This document shows positions 33,559 to 46,300 of a stretch of DNA of 64,000 bases, piece after piece. The stretch lies in contig CAUEEP010000933.1 in assembly GCA_958450365.1 (NCBI GenBank), positions 1,990,001 to 2,054,000 on the forward strand, read 5' to 3'. How positions within the stretch are numbered: the stretch's first letter is position 1; each line of letters begins with the position of its first letter. Source of the stretch: Mesorhabditis belari. Lineage: Eukaryota > Nematoda > Chromadorea > Rhabditida > Rhabditidae. Made by a program: the position numbers and the translations under genes. Under the pieces are notes generated by a model. It saw only the letters and a list, made by a program, of their open reading frames with translations. It ran no database searches and was not told the origin of the DNA.

Positions 33559-33827
33559 TAGGATCTGAAAAAGAAACAATTTCAGCCGAAAACACCACTC
33601 TGACAAAGTAACGTTCAAAACCAGCATCGATTCTACATTGTTTTGTTTCGTGATTTAATAATTTTTAACGACGATGTTGTTCTTGTTTTATCGTTGAAGA
33701 TGGAACTCCGATGTGTGACATCACTTGTTTTACCCCTCAGCAGTTTTCCTTTTACATTCAAAACACAAAGTACTAAGCCCAAGCTAAACGGCAACACTGA
33801 AATGTCTTTTGGAAATATTAGTAACAA

Positions 33828-33842
33828 ATTTATTCAAAACAG
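33828..33842 (-). terminator. rpl-10 polyadenylation signal region
   Basis: The minus strand reads TTTTGAATAAATTTG about 20 nt after the rpl-10 stop. AATAAA at this spacing is a normal 3'-end signal and separates rpl-10 from alg-12. Confidence 0.6.
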
Positions 33843-33857
33843 AAAAAACGAAACAAT

Positions 33858-34964
33858 TTAAATAGGATTATTGATCCACTTCGAAAGAGGCCCGTGCTCG
33901 CGCACCTGTAACAAAATCATTCGTACCGAGTTTAAACAGCTTTGACCAACCAATCTAGCTCCAACACCGTCGGATTGAAGGCGTCCCTCAGCTCGCATCT
34001 TCTCGTATTCATCTTTGTTCCATTTGGTGAATCCCCATTTGCGCGAGACGACGATGAATTGACGGCCGGGGAATTTGAACTTGGCACGACGGAATGCTTC
34101 AATGGCGTGGTTCACGTTCTAAATAAAAAATTTCATTGATCCCAATAAAACGCATCAAATTCAGTTAGCGAATGCAGCCATCACTTTATTGCCCTTGTTC
34201 ATAAAATAAGCGACTTACATTTTCCTTGATTCTAACGGAGAAGAGGAAATCTCCGATGTCGACTCGGGCCACCAATCCCTGGGGCTTTCCATAGGCTCCT
34301 CTCATTCCCGTTTGTAGCCGATCGGCGCCGGCGCATGACAACATCTTGTTGATGCGGGTGACGTGGAAGGGATGTTTTCGGACGCGGAGATGGAAGCCGT
34401 CCTTTCCGCAGTTCTTCACCATGTACTAAAAAATAAAAGATTATGAAGATGTTTGTAGGAAATAAAACCCACTAAAGCATGGCAGAATCTTCTTGTATCG
34501 CCAATGATTGTTTAAATTAATAGATTGACACTTGAAAGACTATCAGTGAGCGTTATTTACTTGTCTCGCATGTATTGTTAATGCCGCAACAAGCTTGCCA
34601 ATTTTATCGTACCTTTCACCATTAATCAAATCATCTTCCAACTCACTACCAGTATCCTAGTTTTTCTAGTTCACCAAATGTAAATGAAGTTAATGAAACG
34701 CTATCAGCTACTTCTTGTCAAAGTTAAATTAACAAAATCTACCTTGTTGGCGCAAATGCGAGCGGCCTCGAGGGCTTCCGATGAAAGATGCTCGCGCTCG
34801 TTGGAAATCATGTGCACACAAGCGGAGAATTCGTCGACATCCGCCCTCTTCTTTCCGAGGTCGAAGATGCGGATTTTTGGATCGGGCACTCCTCGACAGA
34901 AACGCGACTTCGGGTACGGCTTGTTCTTGATGTAGCGGTAGCAACGTGCTGGGCGTCGACCCAT
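33858..34964 (-). CDS. rpl-10: large-subunit ribosomal protein L10 (uL16, 214 aa)
   Basis: Four exons: 34743-34964, 34219-34425, 33951-34118, 33858-33905 (645 nt with stop). The first exon opens [20 protein letters not shown], and the second carries [19 protein letters not shown] and [14 protein letters not shown], all hallmark eukaryotic RPL10 sequence. The 214 aa length is the usual family length. The protein sits near the peptidyl-transferase centre and is loaded late in cytoplasmic 60S maturation. A TTTTTTCAG acceptor lies 19 nt before the ATG, so the mRNA is probably trans-spliced. The downstream gene alg-12 is on the same strand and close, compatible with an operon. Confidence 0.98.
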
Positions 34965-34983
34965 CTTGCACAGAGTTGATTAC

Positions 34984-36448
34984 CTGAAAAAAACCAATTA
35001 ATTGATTAAGAAAATCAAAAAGAAAAGTCGAGACAATCAATGGCAGGACTTCAATATAAGATTTAGTATTAGTCTAGCTTAAAAGTCCATAAACATAACA
35101 AAATCCAAGTTTAACAGTGTTTTGAATGATTTGAAAAGGATTGATAAAGTTCTTGTAGTCAACGAGCGAAATTTTAGCGATTTGACCAAAAATTCAAAGC
35201 CGCAACCGCTTTCTGAGCAAAAGGCTATGGATTTCAATAGCTCTACAAATAAAACTTTACTAGATTTCAAGCAAATTGCAAAAATAGATTAACAAACTCT
35301 CAAAGCACGAACAAGCTAGAGAAAATCCCGAAAAATAACGAAAAATGAATTTTTGTGCCCTAAAATATGCCTAAAGTACACGCCACACCTATTAACATTC
35401 GCCGCGTCCCCAAAAAAGAAAAGATATTGGGTTCAACAACTGTATATCTTTTAGAGCAAAAGGAGGTGTATTTAAAGAGGAAAATCTATGTCTTAACAAG
35501 TCCGTAGTTACACGCGATTCAGCGTTTCGAAATGTGAAGACTCATTGAAAACACGAGAGATGACAATTTTTGCCTCAACTCTAACCACTACAACAACTAC
35601 AAGGACTAGAAAAAGAGCATTCAAGTGCTGTGTTCAGTTTTGTTTCGACTTTTTGTGCTTGAAAATGTTGTGCAATTCTTGATAATGGCTCAAAAAATAG
35701 TTTTATTTTTAAAAATGGCATATAAATATATACAGAAATCGATCAAGGCGGGTATTTTAAAGCAAACAAATCGAGTGGATAAGCGAATTTGGTGAGTCGG
35801 AGAGTTTTGAGGCAGAAGTTGGATCGAGCAAAATAAAAGTAAACTCAGAAAATGCAACAACTGTATTACCTACAATAATACCCCTCGATTACCGTAATGC
35901 CTACAAGCAAGGCTATTTTTAGGGGTTACGGTAGATAGGTAAAATATTTAGAAATCAGATTGAATGTAGAGAACTTGATATCTAAAACGGAAAGGGTTTC
36001 CAATTACAGGGATTACGGTAAGTGCCTTGGATTATGGTAAGTGATAAAACTCTGTTTTACTTTGGCCCAAAAGAGCGATAGAACCAAGGTTCCAGATCGT
36101 TATATGCAAAAAACTTTGAAGATTTCATTTCACCAAAATTGAAGCGATACAGTATTTTCACCGTGTTCCAGTTGTAACAGTACCCTAAGCAACCGTTGTA
36201 AGGATTACTGTAACATTAATAACTTGAAGATGGAAAAAGATCTAGACCAGGTTACAGTAGTTGGGCATGATTTAAAGTTCCCATTTGAAGAAGATTCGGT
36301 CAAGGTAGTGCCAAATGGAACTTGATTCAAATGCCAAATGGAATTTTCAAATCTTCTACCCTACTCCATTTTCTATTCGGCACCAATTTTGACTAATAAG
36401 CAAGTCGAGTATAACTACGGTAATAAACAAAAAATTTAAAGCAATATC
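34984..36448. other. intergenic spacer with TTACGGTA words
   Basis: No exon is supported. From about 35890 to 36430 the word GGATTACGGTA and close variants recur on both strands (about 35892, 35926, 36012, 36031, 36204, 36416). The rpl-10 promoter should lie at the left end of this spacer. Confidence 0.5.
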
Positions 36449-38884
36449 TTATGAAGCTGGAACCGAAGGAGTCTCCGCTTCAATCGGTGTCTCAATTTTC
36501 AGATTCTCCTTACATTCTTGTCCATTTGATGTCAAACTTTGTGTCTCTTCAGTTTGTGAATTCGTTTCCTGTTTAATTTCCATCTTCACCGGGCTAATTT
36601 TTGTCTCTTTCAATCTCTGGGAATCATCTTTTCGCAAATCGTTCAATATCGCGTGTATTCGTTCTTTTGCTGCTGGTCTTGGCCGAAACTCGGCAATCGT
36701 CGCTTTCACTCCGTTCACGTTGACCTCCTTCTGAAATGTTGAAATGGATTCTAGAGTTCAACTCTTAAACTTAGACCTGAAGCCCTTCTTTAAGCTTTTA
36801 GCTTCAAAGCTTTGCAAACCTTTTGCGGACTACTCCTGAATATCAAATTATCGGGCAACGGAACGGATCGTCTTCTCGTTTTTTCGTCGCTCCTCCTCGT
36901 GCTCCCCTTTTGCGATGAAGTTGGACGAGAGTTTGGACCTGAATCTCTTTGAAATTAAATATTATATAACAATACGTTCTGTCAAATACAATTTTACATT
37001 AGTTACTCAAAACTTCGATCGTCCGGACATGCCGATAGTCAACAACTTTGAAATTGATATTGTCGTCCTATCAATGACTAGTGACTTTTCTGACTTATAG
37101 AATTTCTAAATCTTGTCGTTTAAAAAAAATAAATGCAAGTATAGTAAATAATGCAAAAAATAATAGTAGTAAATGAAAGTACACCACTATAGTTTAAAAC
37201 TAAACTAAACTTACGACTTTTGGTCACCAAAATTGAAACCAAACATTTTTTTTTGTTTAAGAAAACTTTTACTCGACAAATGATTAATCCTATTTGAAAT
37301 TTAAAAGAAAAATTTACTATTTACATTATAATTAGACTCTTGATTAAATTTTACTTGTTCTCACCTGAAGAAATGCTCTCCGGTGATAGCCGCGAAGAGG
37401 AAGGAGTCGGTGAATCAGCATGTGAATTCTTCGCACGTCTGAAAATCGTTTTTAAAGCAGAAAAGCTATACTTGATAATTGCAGAGCTTAGAATTTTTAT
37501 AGTTTAAAATATTTGAACAATTTGATATTGTTTTTCTTTACTTTGGCGTTTTCGGATGGATGAAACTCTGGTGGATGGCGAAATTTTGCACAACTTGTTG
37601 CATGGCCACTACATTCTCGTTCAAACGGGGTTTCCTTGTCGAGGTGCCTTTTCTGAATATTTCTCAATGTTATTTTTTAAAAACTGTTGTAAAAGTATCA
37701 ATCCAATACATGTGTTAGTTTTGTGAACAATTCTGAAGTAGCGTAAAAATTCGTGTTTCAATTTGAAGGGCATCTGATGACTTTTTCAAGCCCAATTTTT
37801 TGCCTATTGATGGGAAATAAACTTTTGAAACTTGAATTATTTAATACTTTAAGTTAGTTAATTTCATTGAATTAAATTGAATCTCATTTAATGTTTTATC
37901 TAGTAAAAAAGCAATCCAACTACAGTTTTGAAGCTATTTTGAATCACTCCAAGAAATCGTGTTTCAATTTAAAGTCAATGTTGGGGCTTTTACAAAGCCC
38001 AATCGTGTTTTTAAAATAAATTATTTTCTATTAGATTTCTTTCTATTAAATTGCTAACTTTTGAAAAATCAAAGCTTTAGTAATGATGAGCCTTTAGACT
38101 CACCTCGTATCACACATATCACATTTAAATGCTTCTCCCTTGTTTCGATAGGTGCACACCGTACATTCCCAAGTGCACTAAAAGGTGAATGAGTGATGAA
38201 AGCGTTTTTGAAATACAAAAACGGCCTTTTTTTAGCTATTTTTTTTAGCATTAAAGCCTTCCTATAAATCTGCACTTAAGTTGAAGCAAGACTTCAAAAT
38301 TAAAACCGAAAAACTTACAGAAACTTATCTACTTGTTAAAGAACAAGAATTTATTTAAATAAGATTGGTTATTTACTAAGACAACTAAAGCTCAAAGATT
38401 TTTTCGACTCTTGAGTAGTTTAGGGAACTTTGGAATAGATAGTTGAGCTCTAAATGCCTATAGCTTTTTAAAGAGACATGATTTTTTTGTGTACTTTTTA
38501 TATATTTTAGAAGTAGACATTTCAGGCTTTCAAACAAAACCAAATAGAGCTAATTTGAAAAGATGAATCCCGAGAAAATCAATTGATTACAACTCGTTGT
38601 TGATTTGCTCACTTCTGCCTTGATTTTCTTGAGACTAATCTATCCAATTCATCTCTATTAGGTCTCATTTGAAAGCCTGAAATGTCTTTTTTGTAAAATC
38701 TATAAAAATAAACAAAGATTTTGGCTCTATAAAAAGTTATAAGCAAATTTAGAGGTCGACTACCTATTTAAAAGTTCCCTAAACTAGCCAAAGAGCTTTC
38801 TTTTTAAAATTCAATAACTTCTTTCCTCACCTCCACATCTTCCTCCTCTTCCTGCTCGATTTCTTTCTTCTTTTTCCCAGTCAT
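36449..38884 (-). CDS. RYBP/YAF2-like Polycomb zinc-finger protein (237 aa)
   Basis: Six exons in frame: 38831-38884, 38104-38177, 37542-37652, 37365-37438, 36820-36938, 36449-36730 (714 nt with stop). An acidic and basic N-terminus (MTGKKKKEIEQEEEEDVE) leads into one RanBP2-type zinc finger, TWECTVCTYRNKGEAFKCDM then C (residues 20-40, W-x-C-x2-C-x10-C-x2-C), then RKGTSTRKPR, the exact context found in RYBP and YAF2. A Ser/Arg-rich linker ends in SVPLPDNLIFRSS and KEVNVNGVKATIAEFRPR, matching the C-terminal RING1-binding strand. In other animals this protein is part of variant PRC1 and binds ubiquitinated H2A. The tail after residue 160 is unmatched. Exon 5 uses an AAG/GTTTGC donor. Confidence 0.9.
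38413..38805. mobile_element. long inverted-repeat element in RYBP intron 1
   Basis: Sequence around 38413-38545 (TAGTTTAGGGAACTTT, TAAATGCCTATAGCTTTTT, GACATTTCAGGCTTTC) reappears as reverse complement around 38672-38805 (GAAAGCCTGAAATGTC, CTATAAAAAGTTATAAGC, AAAGTTCCCTAAACTA). The middle also pairs in part. No coding capacity. Probably a foldback MITE. Confidence 0.7.
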
Positions 38885-38889
38885 CAATA

Positions 38890-40340
38890 AAAATCTATCA
38901 ATAAATGTAAATTTGTAAATTATTGAAAAGTTTTCTCTAGACAAACGAGTAAATAAATCGTTTCAACTGTGCCTTTATTCGCTCACAAAGCGTAAACACT
39001 TGGTGTTCAGAGGTGTTCAGTGGACTCTATTATCTCAGATCGGGGATATTGCTTAAATATGGAAGCACATTCAGTGTTTTACAAGAAAATTCAAGTGCGC
39101 TAGAAGGTGTGGGTTTTTTGTGGAGACAAAATACACTGATTTTTAGTTAGATTTTGAGTTAGTCAATTTCAAAGTATGGTTACCCCTAATCGTAGAGGAT
39201 TTGACCTAAACTAAATCGTTTTTCGCAGAGAAATTTAAGATTGATGAAATAAGCAATTTTGCAAACATTAAGTACTTAAAAACACCTTTTCTGCTGCAAT
39301 CAAGTGAACATTTTTTAGTTGTAAGTAAATGAAGCTAGGTACTTGTATTAGAAAGGATGTCTTTTTTGGTTAAAAAACCTGTGTTTCAAAAGTAAAACGG
39401 TGTGAAATTGATTCAGATAAACAATCAATGTGATTGGTTTTTTAGGCTTTTATGCAACTTTCCTTCAACTTCACTTCATTGAACAATTCATTTTCAATGT
39501 TAGTCGAGTGAAGTAAATTTGGCTAACCCTAATGCTTCGAATTGCTCAGGGAATAAAGCCAAAATTGAGCATTGAATGTGAAATGGACGTTTGGATCACC
39601 ATATTTTCCTAAAGAAGGCTTTTTATCCTCTGAATCCTTTTTTAGATTTATGTGTACAAATGTGTTTGTCTCATTTTGTATAATTTAAATGTTTTAGCTC
39701 TTAAACTTTTAGCTCTTAGTTCTCTGAACAAAGTATTCTACACAGTACTTGAGAAGATCTCAAATCATTTTTGCAGAAAAATCGGATACAAGTGCGTCAG
39801 AAAGTGTATGTTTCAAGTTTGCACAGCATAAAGTACATTCAGAGACAGTTAATTAATATCGAGTTGATAGTTTGAAAGTGTTTATTTACAAAATCTTTGA
39901 GTCAATTGAGAAATGTTTAATGTGTTATTAAAAAAAACAATGGAAAGGGATATTTGAAGGCAATTCGATAAAGGATACAATGAAAAGCACTAAAATTTTG
40001 GAAAATGAAAATTCCAAGAGCTAAGTAAGGCTTTATTTGTGATAAGCTTGTGAATAGAAAGGCAGGGCAAGCTAAGAAAAATATACATTTACAAAAGTTT
40101 ACCGAAAAGCAAAAAGATAAGCCAATCCTTTCTAAAATGGATATACTTTAGGAAACTACCGTAATCTAACTGTCAGTTTTCAACCGAATTTTGGTCAAAT
40201 TCGATGAGGAACCACAAGACTCAGTCAATGATGCAAAAATTGAGCGATCAAATAAAAACTACGATAGTTTGTCTAAAATAAGTGCATTTTAGAATATGGA
40301 TTAGTCAAGAAAAGGGGAAAAAACAAGAATTTCAAATTCA
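38890..40340. other. intergenic spacer, no gene seen
   Basis: AT-rich sequence between the RYBP start and the 3' end of the next gene. There is no splice-consistent exon and no RNA gene. Confidence 0.45.
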
Positions 40341-40351
40341 AGTTTCAAATC

Positions 40352-43300
40352 TTAGTAAGAAAATGATGTTGTGGTACTTTTAGCGGTTCCAGTAAACACC
40401 GAAAGCTTCACATCCTCCGGCTTTTTGTTCTTGATGAAATATTGATCGAGCAGCTCGATGACTCCCTAGAAAATTATGTTTTAGAAAGGAAGAATCTACA
40501 AATACTAGACTCAACTAAATCCATTTTGATGCCGATAAAGATGAAAAGTGTTCTTTGAACATAGCATTACCTTATATGTTCAAAGAACACGATAAATATC
40601 ATTACCTTATCGATCGATAAGGTAATGATATTTATCGAGTTTATCTTTTACCGATAAACGATCAAGAACAAATAGATTAAGCAATTGATTTTGTAATACT
40701 ATTGTAAAACACTAAAATTATCGCAGCTTCCAGTTACAATTAAAATCCACAAACACTTTTTGAGAAAAAGAAACTAGCCTTTTAAAAGAATAAAAGAGAA
40801 ACTAGCCTTTTTTCCACCGATTTTTAGCATATATATTGCACTTTCGTGTGCGTTTTTAAGACTATAAATTATATTTTTTTTTGGCATACTTGGTTGTAAA
40901 TAAGTTATTGATATCAGCGTTGAATTTGTAAAAGAAATTGATGAGCAAATGAACTGCGCAACCTGAACCCACTAAAATAGCAAAAACACTTTTTGACACA
41001 GACAAAAGAGAAACTTGCTTTTTTTGAAAAGCAAAAACTTGCTGAGAAACTTACTTTTCCTTTTTCTATATGGTTATTTGGTACCAAAAACTTTTGTCAC
41101 ACGATTTTAACATCTGAATCTACCTGTAAAACGGCGATAATCAATGTAACAATTGACGGAGTGATATCTTGATGATAGACAACGGAAACAGAAGCCGATA
41201 CGAAAAGCGCCAATTTGATGAAAAGCTGGAAATGAATCGATTTTTATGGTTAAAAATCTAATTTAATCAAGCTTGGGTTTCGATTGAGTTGAACCTGCCA
41301 TTTGTGATCTTAAAAAAGTTGAAACAATTGAATTCGAACTTGATGTTCACTGGGATTCAATTTGATGAAAACGTGCATTGTTTTGGGTAGATAAAGTGAT
41401 ATTTGATGTTGGGAAGAGATTCCCAAAAACTCTTTTCTATTTTGCACCGTTTGGCCTTTCTACGCGACAACTGGAGCAAGTGGTCGGTCTCATTGTTTCA
41501 ATTGTTTCTGTTCACTCCGAAATTTGTCAAAGTAAATTTGATTTTAAAAAGCAAATAGATGTATCTTATAGATCTTGTTTTAAGCTTTCAAAATCACTAT
41601 AACACTTCTAGTTTACGATGGAAAGGCTCGGAGTTATAGCTCTATCAAAGGTGGAGAAAAATTCGCGAGGTGATAATTGAATTGATTCAGAAGGTCGGCT
41701 CATGAACCAACAAAACTTGAAACATGGCTTTTCTGACCGCATCACCCAGCTATAAAAACCTTGTTTCAAAATTATCGACTCAATGGGAAACCTAAAAATC
41801 TAGTCTCAGGCTGTTTTATAACATTTTGTCCCAAATATTAAACTTAATTATATTGTAAGCTTTCATTTTTACACCTAAAATCCTTATTTTCTTGATCTTT
41901 AAATTTGCAGCTAAGTTTAAATCTTTTCAGCTGAGTACATCTCACCGTTTTATCTCGGACTCAGTATAATGTAATGCTTTGTAGTGGTTTATATTTCCTC
42001 TTTCTTCTCTGGCGAGAAGATATCGGATAGCTCAGTGGTTAAAGCATCTGCCCGGGAAGCAAAAAGGTCAAGGGTTCAATCCCCTCTCCGGAAATCTCCC
42101 TTCGCCATTCTTTACTTTACTTTATTACAATATCTTCGGGTGTCACTAGCGAATCCAAAAGCATTGGTCAACTCTATGTTGAAGCCTAACAATCAAATAA
42201 AATCCAATTTCCGCAATTCACCTGAAAGAAATTGATCATGTCCTTCAACCACCATCTCCGCTGACATTTTTGATCGATGAAACAGATGAGATTCTCAATT
42301 CGATCGCAGTTACGCGAGATTCGCTCTTTCAACGAGTGCTGAAAATTTTGAAATTTCGTTTTAATAGAAAAATGTAGTAGAAAAAGTCTCCCAAAGTACT
42401 TGAGCATAGATCTAATTGATATAAAAATAATTTTATGCGCTCAAGGAAAACTTTTTCAATTCACAAAGTCAAATTATTTAGCATTAATAGTTTTGCATTT
42501 TGTTTACCTAGATAAAACGAAAATAACCGAGTTTCTATATTAGACAAATCTCGTTAAAGAACCAAATTTTATTGGGCGATTTGGTTGGGGAGAATGAAAT
42601 GGCGTCGAACTTTAAGGAGGCTTTTTGCACGTATAAAGCCTTTCTTTAAATCAAAACTTTTTGTTTCATCAAAAAGGTCCACTATTTCTCTACAAAATGA
42701 CTTTTGAGAAATTCCAAAAAGCTCTTCTTTCTTGGAGCTTATGGACTCTCAAACGCATCTAGTCAACATGACAGAGTGCGACTCATTGTTTGAACAGTTT
42801 CTTTTACATAAATCTCCTTTGGTGTCTACATAAAAAAGATAGAGCACACTGAATTACCTAAGTTGCCAAATTTCAAACAAGATTCCTCCAACCATTTTCT
42901 CTAGATGATAGTTTATAGATTTTGTGTAAAAATGGCCTTTTGAGGCGCTGTTTGAGTTCTCTTTTAAATGACTTTTTGTAGAGAATTAGTTAACTTTCCT
43001 AATGATATCAAACGCGTATCACTTGACAAAGACTTGACTGCTAGAAGCTTTAGAAATTTAGAAGTTTCTTTGATTTCATTATCCAATATTTCGATTCCAA
43101 AAAACTAATAGTAAGCTAAATTTTTCTGTTTTTTCTTTAGTTAGCTAACTTCCTTGTTTTGTGAGTTTTCAAGAGTTAACTATAAGCAAGGCATAAGGCC
43201 CTATCCCTAGCGCCAATGGGATACGTGTCTTTGTAGCTCATTGGTAGAGCGTTCGCGGGTTTAAATCCCGGCGTCGACCATGTTTTGTATTCCTAGCCCC

Positions 43301-46300
43301 AACCCATAAAACTTATAAGCAAGTTACTCAATCACCTCATCATACGTGCGCGTGACAGTGGTCACTAAATTCGCATCAATGTCCGGGCTGGTGTAATCAA
43401 GTAAAGGACCAGTCTTGATCGAGTATCCGCCAAGGGGCGATTGAGATAAAACACCCACTGGAGCGATCGGAGTCGATGAGGCAACATCCACCGTGGGCGG
43501 TTTCTGCAAAAACATTAGTAATTTATTCATAGTCAGCAATCAGTAAAAGTTCGAGCTTCAAAGTTATGTGAAAGTATCAGTAAATCCATCAGCAATTTAT
43601 GGTCTTTACCTTGTTCTTGGTTACATCAATGGATAACATTTGTGCACTATAAAATAAGCGTGGATTGACGGGTGAGTGGAATTTACACCATGGTTTAGAA
43701 ACGAGCAAGATAAATAAGATAAATCAAACTTAAACTGTACAAGATGATAGTTAAATAATTTAAGAGTATCCAGGGAATAAACGGGAAAGTTTAGTTTCAA
43801 AGTAATCGATACCAATCATAAAGGTGTTTAGTTAATGAAATCTACTGATGGCTGTTGTTTTGACTATGAAAGATCAACCATTGATAAGATTTTTTGTAAA
43901 AAGGGCACATTATGAAGCTATTGTATTGGGTTGGTGAATTGAAAACTGCGGGCTATTGTCATATGTCACAGTTTGAGCACTTTCTTCAAAAGAAACCCAT
44001 TTTGGTGTCAATAGAAAAGTTGTAGAAAATCAAAAATGAAGCTTATATCCAAATTTTCAGAACGACTCAAAAACTGGTTTTCAAGAAATGCCAAATTTAC
44101 GAATTTTCACAAAACTTGGATTTTAAGCGAAACTACTAAGTGTATCTTTCTGGAAATTTGGCTATAAGCCTAATTTTTGATTCTCTACAACTTTTCTATT
44201 GACACCAAAATGGGTTTCTTTTGAAGAAAGTGCTCAAACTGGGACATCTCCAGTCCTCCATTTTTAAGTCTCACACTTGTCTCACACACAAACCAAAATC
44301 CTACCACGAAAGAGGAATCCGCAAATTGCCTGTAAAATGGGCAGAAGTCGTCAATAATAATGGAAATTATTTGGAATGAATTGATGGTTTTATGTTGAAT
44401 AAATTTTAGTTCAAAGTCCCGCAGTTTTCAATTCACCAACCCAATAAATGAGGAATAATTTGCTCTGAAATAAATTTAACCTTAGAAAAGATTCAGGATT
44501 ATCATTAACAGCAAGGGCTTCCTCGTCATTTTCAATTCACCAACCTAATAGTCCATGACAATGAAGCACTTAGTAGGAAAGTTAATTGCGCACTTTAAAG
44601 CAATAATTTGCAAGTTATACGCTTCAATTTGCATCATCGAAACATTAGTTCGATTTCCTTCAAGTGAGCATAAAACATTTCATTTTCTCCATAAATCACT
44701 TCCAAATTCCTTTTTGACAAGTAAAGTGAATATGTCTGCTCAATCACCTCAATATCTTTATTCTCGGACAATGGAGTGATCACTGGCGGAGTCCCGTTTG
44801 GCTTGAATGAAAGAAGACCGCCCGTCGGTTTTTGATCCTGAAAACTAGAGCAATTTGGAAATTTTAATAAAGATTTAGTTAATATAAAGCTTTTAAAGAT
44901 TAGAAAGATAATATCCTTAACTTATTTAATCAGATTTTAATAAAAATTACACCCAAAAAACTGACCTTTTTACTGAGTGTATTTGTGTTTTTCTCGACTT
45001 TCATCTCTTTGCCGGCTTGCTGAAAGGTAGATTTGTTCTTTGGTAAGCAATTTTTGCTCAAAAATTATTCAAAACTATATTCAAATTACATTTTTAACAA
45101 TTAAACATTAATGTTTAAATGTTTTTTCAACTTTTTTTAAACAAATTAGTTTGCTTTGCGTTTTAAAAAGTCAAGTTTCAAGTTTTTTCTTTTTAAAAAA
45201 CCAATCAAGGCTCCAACCATAACCGGCGGTGAGCTGAGCTTTCGCGATGGTGAGTTGCGGAGAGTGTAGGCCACCTAGGAAAATGGGATGCTTTGAAAAG
45301 TTTATCTACTAGTTTATATTTGAAATTTATTTGAAAGATAAAGATTAAGAAGTTTGTGCAGTAAGCTAAGCTTGAAAAACTGATTTTTCAAGATTGAAAA
45401 GCGTTCATAAACAATTCCAAAAAAATCAGATTCTCAGAAGAACCTTTATCATTAGGACATGTACAAGCTATTAGATGTGCTTGTGAATTTCGAGCTAAGA
45501 AATTTTATACCGTTTCAAGTGTTTGTGCAAGCTAAGCTTGAAAAACTGATTTTTCATGATTGAAAGACAGTTATTGAAACTAAAGTAAAGAAATGAATGG
45601 CGAAGAATTTGGAACCAGAACCTTCGGCCCTCTGCTTACCGCTGCTCTACCACCAGGCTATTGGCTTCTTCTTTGTCCAAGAAGAGATAGGAAAGACAAG
45701 GAAGAAAGAGGGAAATACGTGAACAACCTTGCCGATTGACCATAAGTTCTTTTTTCAGGCTTAACTGTTCGATTTTCTCTTTCTACCGTAATTTTGTCTC
45801 TATTTTAATAAAATCTATCTATTTTTTGGCTCCAATTTTGGTTCACAAAGGATATCGAAAGAGACGATACGGTAGAATGGGGAAAGGGGACACGGTTTAG
45901 AGGAATGGATTTGAGAAGATAATTGTGTTTTATCAACGAAGCAATCTCTCAAGAATTCAACGCACTAAAGAAATCAAAGAAATTACTCATTTCTTCATTC
46001 AGTATAATTCTTTGTTGCTTTTATTTTTGAAAAATCAAAATCCACCTCATCGATGACTCTTTGCAATATCACAAGTTCGTTCGCCACCGCTCGTAACATT
46101 TGATTCTCTTCGGGTGGGATGTTCAACTTTGTGTGAGCTGGAAATTAAAAGAAAATCAATTTTAACACATTGACAACCGCGCCTCTTTTGCGAAACGGTC
46201 GATTTGGGCCAAGGATCAAAATGAATCCAAACCAAATCCCAGAAGTTTTGCACACGAGGGCTTAAAAGACTCTAGAATCCGAATCCGGCCTTAAATTTAT

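Noticed and set aside
34684..35040. ORFs overlapping rpl-10 exon 1 in other frames
   Set aside because: Shadows of a highly conserved ribosomal protein exon.
42023..42098. Functional tRNA-Pro(GGG) gene
   Set aside because: The acceptor stem pairs poorly and the D-to-anticodon region has mismatches; called tRNA-like instead.
43618..43660. Extra small exon (AQMLSIDVTKNK) of the coiled-coil gene
   Set aside because: A tempting sequence between acceptor and donor, but its 37-nt length breaks the phase between the neighbouring exons.
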